Shown here one piece after another: positions 57,911 through 64,000 of a stretch of 64,000 nucleotides of DNA. Origin of the DNA: Arenibacter echinorum (GTDB lineage Bacteria > Bacteroidota > Bacteroidia > Flavobacteriales > Flavobacteriaceae); NCBI RefSeq assembly GCF_003259375.1, contig NZ_QLLN01000004.1, positions 248,001-312,000 on the forward strand. The letters are read 5' to 3'. The notes below the pieces were generated by a model, which saw only the letters and a list, made by a program, of their open reading frames with translations, did not search any database and was not told the origin of the DNA. Position 1 is the stretch's first letter. Each line of letters starts with the position of its first letter. Position numbers and translations under genes: made by a program.

Positions 57911-57935
57911 GTGGTTAATAAAAATTTTTAATCAC
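57911..57935. promoter_or_regulatory. Conserved SusC leader element, copy 2
   Basis: GTGGTTAAT and TTTAATCAC with a slightly longer A/T centre than at 19088-19108, starting 19 bp before the SusC start codon. It is shared by the two STN-type SusC genes only. Confidence 0.5.
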
Positions 57936-57979
57936 TTTAATCTGCCAGAAAATGTCGCAAGCATTTTCTGGTTTTTTTT
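57916..57979 (+). ncRNA. Putative antisense RNA over the SusC leader, locus 2
   Basis: A candidate plus-strand transcript of about 65 nt runs from just after the TACATTTG box to the T-run after the hairpin at 57945-57971. It would be fully antisense to the SusC 5' untranslated region. The layout matches cis-encoded DonS-like repressor RNAs known from Bacteroides polysaccharide loci. No expression evidence is available here. Confidence 0.4.
57945..57979 (+). terminator. Strong hairpin with 8-T run opposite to SusC
   Basis: A perfect 10-bp stem CCAGAAAATG / CATTTTCTGG with a 7-base loop, followed by eight T on the plus strand. It lies in the FecR-SusC spacer, where no plus-strand gene ends. 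Confidence 0.7.
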
Positions 57980-58037
57980 ATAAAGTAGATTGTGTCCTAG
58001 ACTCTAAAAATTCACTTCATATTTAATTGTTTTAAGA

Positions 58038-59171
58038 TTAATTAATTACTATTTCATTTTGATCAATGATGTACTCAATAGAATAAATTTCATTTAAAGT
58101 TCGCAACACCTGTTCTATACTTTCAACATCGAAAACCGCATTATAGGTCCTCTCTTCCAGTATTTTATTATTGTTTTTAATTGAGATGTTATAGTGTCTT
58201 TCCAGTTTTTTCCTAATGATTTTAAAGGGAGTGTTTCTAAAGATCATCCTTCCTTCTACCCAGCTGGTATACTCATTTGTATCTACTCTTGCCAAGGTTG
58301 TTTCTTTTGAATCGGGGTTCCATTCCCCTTTATAGCCCGGTTCCAATAAAACTGCGGTTGAAGCATTGTATGTAAAATCCTTATCATGCAGAGCAACAGA
58401 CCCTTCTACAAGAACAGTATTGATAATCTCATCTTCAGGATAGGAAGAAACATTGAATTTGGTTCCCAAGACCCTGACGTTCAATTCGTTTACATTTACT
58501 ACAAAAGGTTGGTTTGCATTTTTGACAACATCAAAAAAAGCTTCCCCTTTTAAGAATACTTCCCTTTGGGCACCTTCAATAAATTTTACCGGATATTTAA
58601 TGGAGCTCCCTGCGTTAAGGTGAATGGTTGTACCATCGGACAAAACCAACTTAAAGGTTTTACCATAAGGTATGGTCAATTCGTTGTATATAGGTTTTGT
58701 AGTATCAAGATCATTTGAAACACTCTTATAATTTAGAACATTTCCTTTCTGTATACCAACCAGCTTTCCTTTTTTGTCAACAATGGTTTGTTCTCCATCT
58801 TCGGTTATAACCTGAATATTTCCGTTGCCCAATTGCAAGGTTATGGCGTTTTCATCGATGACCGGTAAATCATAATTTGATTTTTGTTGTTTAAAGAAAT
58901 ACCCTATGCCCACTAGAAGTACTAAGATGGCGGCATACATTATGAGTCCTGAGAATCCAGATTTGGATTTGTTGTTGTCTAGTTTTGACTCCAAGGCCTT
59001 CCAGGCCAGTTGGCTATCTTCATAGCTTTTGGCACCCAAGGCCCAGGCCTTTTTATATTGAATAAAAACTCTTTTATTCTCTGGGGAATCATCCACCCAT
59101 TGAAAGATTTGTTCCACTTCCTCCTCTGTGGCATTTCCTAAAAGATACTTTGAAATTAAATGGTGATCCAT
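58038..59171 (-). CDS. FecR-like anti-sigma factor of the sulfatase locus
   Basis: A 377-residue membrane regulator. It has an N-terminal sigma-binding part, a membrane helix at about 74-93 (GLIMYAAILVLLVGIGYFF), a FecR domain at about 165-270 (YNELTIPYGKTFKLVLSDG, AGSSIKYPVKF) and a DUF4974-like C-terminal domain ending in EYIIDQNEIVIN. It is closely parallel to the protein at 19248-20396, including the LGTKFNVSSYPED segment, so the two sets look like ancient duplicates. It lies 73 bp after the ECF sigma gene and 145 bp before the STN-type SusC gene. Confidence 0.94.
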   Translation of the reverse strand: MDHHLISKYLLGNATEEEVEQIFQWVDDSPENKRVFIQYKKAWALGAKSYEDSQLAWKALESKLDNNKSKSGFSGLIMYAAILVLLVGIGYFFKQQKSNYDLPVIDENAITLQLGNGNIQVITEDGEQTIVDKKGKLVGIQKGNVLNYKSVSNDLDTTKPIYNELTIPYGKTFKLVLSDGTTIHLNAGSSIKYPVKFIEGAQREVFLKGEAFFDVVKNANQPFVVNVNELNVRVLGTKFNVSSYPEDEIINTVLVEGSVALHDKDFTYNASTAVLLEPGYKGEWNPDSKETTLARVDTNEYTSWVEGRMIFRNTPFKIIRKKLERHYNISIKNNNKILEERTYNAVFDVESIEQVLRTLNEIYSIEYIIDQNEIVIN

Positions 59172-59244
59172 TAACTGGAATTTAGCGTTCCAATTAAGTA
59201 CACTTTAGAAGTCCTTTACCCTACATTGATTTATGATTTTTTTG

Positions 59245-59850
59245 CTAAAATTGCAAAAAACAATAAATAAATATATGTAATACGTAATGGGAGAGTCTTA
59301 ATTTAAGGAATTTGGTTGCTCGCGTAATATTGGCCTCTACTGCTTTGAGAGTAATACCTAGCTCGTCCGCAATCTCTTTGTTCTTCTTATTTTCAAATCG
59401 CTTTTTTACAAATACCAGCTTACATTTGTCTGGCAATTCCTCTATAGACTTTTCAATAAGGCTTTCCAATTCCGAAAAGGTGACGGAATCAAAATTTAAG
59501 GAGTTTAAAATTTCTGTGTGCAAGCTGCTCTCCCTTTCGTGCAGTAGCTTGGATTCATACTTCCGAACAACTTTGTTATGTCTTATTAAGTTTAAGCAAT
59601 CGGTTTTTACCGAAGTATATAGAAAGGATCTAATTCCATTAATTTTCTGGACCTTTTCCCTATTCTCCCATAGCTTTATGAATGCATCCTGGGCAATACT
59701 TCCAGCTTTGTCCTTGTCCCTTATAAATTGAATACCAAACCCAACAATACTATTGTAATATTCTTTAAAATAATACTCGAAAGCACGCCGATCTCCTTCC
59801 TTAAATTGAAGGAACCGAAAATCTGCCAAACTTAACTGCGCTTTCTCCAT
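59245..59850 (-). CDS. ECF-type RNA polymerase sigma factor of the sulfatase locus
   Basis: A 201-residue ECF sigma factor. Region 2 is at about 18-90 (AFEYYFKEYYNSIVGFGIQF, IAQDAFIKLWENREK), and region 4 at about 130-185 holds the helix-turn-helix NKEIADELGITLKAVEANI. It should drive the downstream SusCD-sulfatase operon on release by FecR. Unlike the sigma gene at 21038 it has a normal ATG. It starts a new transcription unit; the sulfatase gene at 60026 ends 175 bp upstream. Confidence 0.93.
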   Translation of the reverse strand: MEKAQLSLADFRFLQFKEGDRRAFEYYFKEYYNSIVGFGIQFIRDKDKAGSIAQDAFIKLWENREKVQKINGIRSFLYTSVKTDCLNLIRHNKVVRKYESKLLHERESSLHTEILNSLNFDSVTFSELESLIEKSIEELPDKCKLVFVKKRFENKKNKEIADELGITLKAVEANITRATKFLKLRLSHYVLHIFIYCFLQF

Positions 59851-60025
59851 TATAAATTAAGAATTACACAAACTTAAAGAAGCTTATTTGCCAATATAGC
59901 AGCTAAATATACAAAATTTTATTAAATGTAAAATATACGTGTAAAAATTATTTTTTTTAACAATGCCTAGGCTACAGCAAATTTTCACGAATTCCATTAA
60001 CCATTCAAGAAAGGATTTGTCTCTT

Positions 60026-61543
60026 TCAATTGGACTGAGTGGTATTTTGAATTATTTTTTCCATTTCTTTTTTAGAGGGTCGCGGGCGTTTCCTAAACGA
60101 ATTTGATTTACCGGTTTCCCTATCAAATTCATCCGGAGTCCTAAAAGAAGGTAGACTATCATTGGTAATCCGTCTTATCTTTTTCATTTCTTCCCGCAAA
60201 GTCACCAAACTTTCCTGATAATCTCTGTCCTCTGCCAAATTAATAAGTTCATAAGGGTCATTCTCCATATCGTAAAGCTCTTCGTTGGGTCTGGGAGTAA
60301 GGAAGCATGCCATCTGGGCTTGGGTAAGTCCTCCGGCTTCCTTCAGTCTGAGCATTTCAGTAAATGTACCGCTGACAAAGGCATCCGCCGAAGGGGTGTT
60401 GGGAAGATCGGGATAAAAATTACGTATATATTTAAACTTCTTGGTCCTAATAGCCCGGGTATAGTCCTCATAGTCGTGCCAATGATCTTCGGCATATACC
60501 ATCTCCCTAATACTAATTTCAGGACTCGTCAACATCCTTGAAAAATCCTTTCCTTCAAAAGCAGGAAGGGGTTCAAGACCAGCCAATTTTAAAAAGGTGG
60601 GCGCAATATCCACAGCACTGACCAGGTTGCTACAAATAGAATTAGGCTTCACGCTTTTGGGCCATTTTACAATCCACGGAGTCTTTATACCTCCATCGTA
60701 AAGGGTTGTCTTATCTCTTGGAAATGGCCTTCCATTATCGCTAATAAAGAGAATTAACGTATTCTCCGATATTCCCTGCTTATCCAATTCCGCCACTACT
60801 TGGCCCACATAATCATCCAGCCTTAAAATTTCGTTGTAGTAATACACAAAGTCCTCCCGTACCTTTTCCGTATCCGGCATATATAGAGGTACAATTACAT
60901 CTTCATTGTTCTGCGGAAAGGCTACAATATCATCCGTATAAGGACGATGGGGATCAACGGCCGCCAACCATAGAAAAAAAGGCTGATCCTTGGGCCGCTC
61001 TTTAATTAAGGGAACCCAATTTTCACAACCGCTACCATCTCCTTTTTGCTTGGCTTTGGAACCATCCGGTGCCAACTGAAACCCAGATGTCCCTATGTCA
61101 TACACCACATCGAAGCGGTCCTTAATAGCATCTCCCATATGCCATTTTCCGGCCTGGGCGGTCCAATAACCGGAGTCTTTCAACTTTTCCACAAGGGTCA
61201 TTTTGTCCGGGGTAAGTGGCCAGTGTAGTTGCTCGGCATTGGTATTGTGCGGGTATAGCCCAGTGATAATGCTTGTTCTACTGGGACTGCAGGAACTGGC
61301 AGTAAGAAATGCCTGGTCAAATCGCATCCCATCCTTGGCAAGCTTATCTATATTTGGGGTCCTTATGTTTGGATGTCCATATGCCCCGCTATCGTCCCAA
61401 GCCATATCGTCTGCTATTATAAGAACAATATTAGGCCGTTGGTCATCAATTTGCTTTGACTCCTTTTTTGGAGTGCAGGAAATGTTCCATAGTGCAAAAG
61501 TGAAAATAAATAGCTTTAAGGCATCTAGGTCATGGTTGGACAT
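60026..61543 (-). CDS. Lipoprotein sulfatase (S1 family), upstream of the sigma gene
   Basis: A 505-residue sulfatase with a lipobox (WNISC, Cys23). IIADDMAWDDSGAYG gives the first metal Asp pair, Cys85-S-P-S-R the formylglycine motif followed by TSIITGLYPHNTN, AGKWHMGD the basic residues, and FISDNGRPFPRDKTTLYDGG the second metal group. The pattern resembles N-sulfoglucosamine sulfohydrolase-like enzymes (inference). The C-terminus is basic (RKRPRPSKKEME). It starts 15 bp after the lactonase-like gene, so those two form their own small operon in front of the signalling genes. Confidence 0.92.
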   Translation of the reverse strand: MSNHDLDALKLFIFTFALWNISCTPKKESKQIDDQRPNIVLIIADDMAWDDSGAYGHPNIRTPNIDKLAKDGMRFDQAFLTASSCSPSRTSIITGLYPHNTNAEQLHWPLTPDKMTLVEKLKDSGYWTAQAGKWHMGDAIKDRFDVVYDIGTSGFQLAPDGSKAKQKGDGSGCENWVPLIKERPKDQPFFLWLAAVDPHRPYTDDIVAFPQNNEDVIVPLYMPDTEKVREDFVYYYNEILRLDDYVGQVVAELDKQGISENTLILFISDNGRPFPRDKTTLYDGGIKTPWIVKWPKSVKPNSICSNLVSAVDIAPTFLKLAGLEPLPAFEGKDFSRMLTSPEISIREMVYAEDHWHDYEDYTRAIRTKKFKYIRNFYPDLPNTPSADAFVSGTFTEMLRLKEAGGLTQAQMACFLTPRPNEELYDMENDPYELINLAEDRDYQESLVTLREEMKKIRRITNDSLPSFRTPDEFDRETGKSNSFRKRPRPSKKEMEKIIQNTTQSN

Positions 61544-61558
61544 TGGGGCTTAATTGTT

Positions 61559-62734
61559 TTAAAACTTTAAACAAACTGGTTGTGGAATAGCTATTTCATT
61601 TCCAGTATAGTTTAAAAGCCCGGTTTGGCCATCTACCTTAAAAACAGTGATATTATCCGATTTCTGGTTGGCTACCAAAAGAAAATTGCCATCTGGTGAC
61701 AAGGCAAAATTCCTAGGCCAATCCCCCTGCACAGGTTCTATGGTCAGAAGTTTTAAATCTCCGCTTTCAGATACAGAATAAACAGCTATACTATTATGCC
61801 CCCTGTTGGAAGCATAAAGGAATCGGCCATCGTTACTAATATGAATATCGGCACAGGCATTTGGTTCCTGGTAATCATCTGGGAGCGTACTCTTTTTATC
61901 TATTATTGTAAAAACTCCGGTCTCTTCATCCACGGTGGCCGACAAGACGGTACTGGACAGTTCATTTATAATAAACACCTTGTTTTGCGTTGGATGGAAT
62001 ACAAGATGTCTTGGACCGTCGCCAGGATCCAATTGTAGACCGACTTCCGCTTTGCCCAATTTCTTTTCCGAATTAATTGGATACGTCAAAATCTGATCAA
62101 TACCCAAATCTACGGCATATAAAAATTTTCCGTTTTGCGAAAATTGTACACAGTGTGCATGGGCTGTTTTTTGGTTGGGATGCGGACCACTTCCCGTATG
62201 TTGTATCCCTTGGGGTTCATCCAATATAACCCCCTTTTCATTAATGGGATATAGTACAATACTGCCCGAGCTATAATTTGCTGCAGCAACAAGATGTTCC
62301 TCGGGACTTACCCCAACATAACAGGCCCCATCTCCTTTACTTGGTAGATTGGCCACTCTGTTCAAAGCCGTTTTATCTTCGTTCCATTGGAATGCAGATA
62401 CACTGCCCGGTTTAGTTCCATTAGAGGAATAGACCATGTCACCATTCTTTGAAAGGTATAGATAACCTGGTTTACTCTCTTCGGCCACACGGTGGCTATT
62501 GGAAAGTTGCCCTGTTTCAGTATTGAAGTCGAGCTGGTAAATACCTTGGTCCTCACCTTCGGCAAAACTTCCTACCAAAAGTTTTTGAATTTTTCCTTTG
62601 GAATTTTCTATTTTTTCAAAATCCGTCTCGGATATTTCTTTCTTTTTGGAGTTCGATTTACATCCGATTAAAATAGACGTCACCAATAATAGGGCTATGA
62701 ATCCAGAATACTGTTGCAATGGAAGTCTTAACAT
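61559..62734 (-). CDS. Lipoprotein 6-phosphogluconolactonase-like beta-propeller
   Basis: A 391-residue lactonase-family (YbhE/Pgl-type) seven-bladed propeller. Repeated blades show the pattern LYLSKNGDMVYSSN, HPTQNKVFIINE, ISNDGRFLYASNRGHNSIAVY and LSPDGNFLLVANQKSDNITVF. Unlike the cytoplasmic pentose-phosphate enzyme it has a lipoprotein signal (ILIGC, Cys25), so it acts at the cell envelope. It is co-transcribed with a sulfatase (15 bp), so a periplasmic sugar lactone, rather than 6-phosphogluconolactone, is the likely substrate. A role as a binding propeller is also possible. Confidence 0.85.
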   Translation of the reverse strand: MLRLPLQQYSGFIALLLVTSILIGCKSNSKKKEISETDFEKIENSKGKIQKLLVGSFAEGEDQGIYQLDFNTETGQLSNSHRVAEESKPGYLYLSKNGDMVYSSNGTKPGSVSAFQWNEDKTALNRVANLPSKGDGACYVGVSPEEHLVAAANYSSGSIVLYPINEKGVILDEPQGIQHTGSGPHPNQKTAHAHCVQFSQNGKFLYAVDLGIDQILTYPINSEKKLGKAEVGLQLDPGDGPRHLVFHPTQNKVFIINELSSTVLSATVDEETGVFTIIDKKSTLPDDYQEPNACADIHISNDGRFLYASNRGHNSIAVYSVSESGDLKLLTIEPVQGDWPRNFALSPDGNFLLVANQKSDNITVFKVDGQTGLLNYTGNEIAIPQPVCLKF

Positions 62735-62900
62735 ATCATTTTATTATTAATATTGAATCTTAAATATAATGATACCTGCTCTCTAAAAAAAAAGAGTTTA
62801 AACATTTTCATTTACAAGCCTTCATTCTATAAATAAAAACACCCATAGCACATTGAAAACAAGGCATTTGTAGTATCTTGTATAGCCTGAACGATGTAGA

Positions 62901-64000
62901 ATGCGAAAACAACTGCTTTACTTATCCATAGCTCTATGTGGAATACTCTCCCATGCGCAGTTGGAATGCCCAACAATGATAAGTCCCCCCAACGGTTCCG
63001 TAAACATTAGTTCACCTACAATTATTTCGTGGTCGGAAACCCCTTCGGCATCTGGCTACCTTTTAACTCTGGGAAGCTCCCCTACTTCTGACGATATCCT
63101 GAGCAAAACAATATATATGGTGAATTATAGTGAAGAAATCAATTTTCCAAACAATGCTACTATCTATGTTACCATTACTCCTTTCAACGATATGGAAATT
63201 GCCAGCGGTTGCCCAAAGTGGTCGTTTAGCACCCCCCAGGAATGTGACTTTTATATAAATTCAAAAAAAGATATATCGGTCTGTTATACCGAAAACGTAG
63301 GGACCAATGAAATTTTTGTAGATTTTGCTAGTATTGAACGGGAACTTATAGGTGCGCAGGAAGATCTTTTGTTAACCTATTCTGATTTGATCGGTAATGC
63401 CATTGATCTCAACCAACTTTTGCCAAACCCAAACTCCAGCCCATATACTCTTCTGGTTAGAGCTTCGGATGCCAATGGCTGCTTAAAAGAGACTATATTT
63501 AGCCTTAGGTTGGTAAGCCCCCCACTTGTTGACCTATTGGATGATGTGGTGGTGTGTGAAAGTTTTGCGCTACCAGTACTTAGTGCGAACAACCGTTATT
63601 ATACCGGACCCAACGGCACAGGCAGCGAACTCCAAGCTGGCATTAGAGTTGCCAACAGTCAGCTAATATATATTATAAACCAGGTAGGTTCCTGTATGGA
63701 ACAATCCAGTTTTAGAATTAACATTGACCCTTTAGACTGTGTTGGCCAGGCTAGCGCAATGCAATTCCCAAAATTCTTCACGCCTAATGGAGATGGCATC
63801 AATGACTTTTGGCAGCTTAACCGTGCTGAATTAAATATTACGGAAAGGTCACCTGTATTAATTTATGACCGGTATGGAAAATTAGTACGTATGTTGGAAT
63901 TTGACAGCCAGGGCTGGGACGGCAGCTATGATGGCTCACCAATGCCCTCATCGGATTATTGGTTCTTTGTGAATTTGGGCAACAATAAGTCCTTAAGCGG
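62901..64000 (+). CDS. T9SS type B secreted protein (3' end outside window)
   Basis: The frame is open from the ATG at 62901 to the window edge (366 residues seen). A Sec signal peptide (LLYLSIALCGILSHAQ) is followed by a fibronectin-like or polysaccharide-binding beta domain (SPPNGSVNISSPTIISWSETPSASGY) and a second beta-rich part. It then enters the type B sorting region, recognisable from FPKFFTPNGDGINDFWQL, LIYDRYGKLVRML, QGWDGSYDGSPMPSSDYWF. Such proteins leave through the type IX secretion system and stay at the cell surface or are released. It is divergent from the lactonase-sulfatase pair and is probably unrelated to it. Confidence 0.88.
   Translation, partial: MRKQLLYLSIALCGILSHAQLECPTMISPPNGSVNISSPTIISWSETPSASGYLLTLGSSPTSDDILSKTIYMVNYSEEINFPNNATIYVTITPFNDMEIASGCPKWSFSTPQECDFYINSKKDISVCYTENVGTNEIFVDFASIERELIGAQEDLLLTYSDLIGNAIDLNQLLPNPNSSPYTLLVRASDANGCLKETIFSLRLVSPPLVDLLDDVVVCESFALPVLSANNRYYTGPNGTGSELQAGIRVANSQLIYIINQVGSCMEQSSFRINIDPLDCVGQASAMQFPKFFTPNGDGINDFWQLNRAELNITERSPVLIYDRYGKLVRMLEFDSQGWDGSYDGSPMPSSDYWFFVNLGNNKSLS

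Noticed and set aside
1-64000. CRISPR arrays, tRNA/rRNA genes, insertion sequences, prophage or integrase genes
   Set aside because: None was recognised on either strand. Long open frames antisense to the SusC, sulfatase and dehydrogenase genes are shadows of those genes.

Overview
The window looks like chromosome of a marine member of the Flavobacteriaceae (Bacteroidetes). The evidence is AT-rich DNA, three SusC/SusD pairs, ECF sigma/FecR pairs feeding STN-domain TonB receptors, many sulfatases, and a type IX secretion type B sorting domain at the right edge. No rRNA, tRNA, CRISPR array, insertion sequence or phage gene was recognised. Almost all genes lie on the minus strand. The exceptions are a GH92 mannosidase, a sialidase/PhyH/creatininase run, two small genes and the gene at the right edge.

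Layout. 1-1245: 5' part of a multi-PAS sensor. 1852-4398: PEP carboxylase. 4910-7171: secreted GH92 alpha-mannosidase. 7277-13777: amino-acid permease, glutamine-synthetase-like ligase, aldehyde dehydrogenase, iron alcohol dehydrogenase and class I amidotransferase, which together read as a gamma-glutamyl route for ethanolamine. 13954-21038: ECF sigma, FecR, STN-SusC and SusD_2 with no enzymes. 21327-31249: a complete myo-inositol catabolic operon (iolJ-B-C-D, Na+ symporter, iolA, iolE-like, iolG), followed upstream by its LacI-type regulator (31391-32416). 32737-37389: a SusC/SusD pair without STN domain. 38083-45035: outer-membrane barrel, sialidase/PhyH/creatininase, lipid A-type acyltransferase, coiled-coil protein, 40-residue membrane peptide and PAP2 phosphatase. 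45411-62734: a sulfatase-rich polysaccharide-utilization-like locus with four sulfatases, a PhoD-like phosphatase, SusC/SusD, FecR/ECF sigma and a lipoprotein lactonase. 62901-64000: start of a T9SS type B secreted protein.

How the parts connect. A 16-bp palindrome, ATGCAAACCTTTGCAT on the coding strand, occurs exactly three times in the intergenic regions I read: in front of the GH92 mannosidase, in front of iolJ and in front of the STN-less SusC. It is in the same orientation each time and 83-114 bp before the start codon. With the LacI regulator beside iolJ, this defines a candidate regulon joining outer-membrane glycan uptake, alpha-mannose removal and inositol catabolism. I infer that the target is a mannosylated inositol compound. 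The nearby ethanolamine pathway makes eukaryotic GPI-type or inositol-lipid head groups an attractive but unproven source.

The other two SusC genes carry STN domains and sit behind ECF/FecR pairs. Both have the same leader: a conserved GTGGTTAAT...TTAATCAC element and a strong hairpin followed by a T-run on the plus strand. That is what a cis-encoded antisense RNA terminator would look like.
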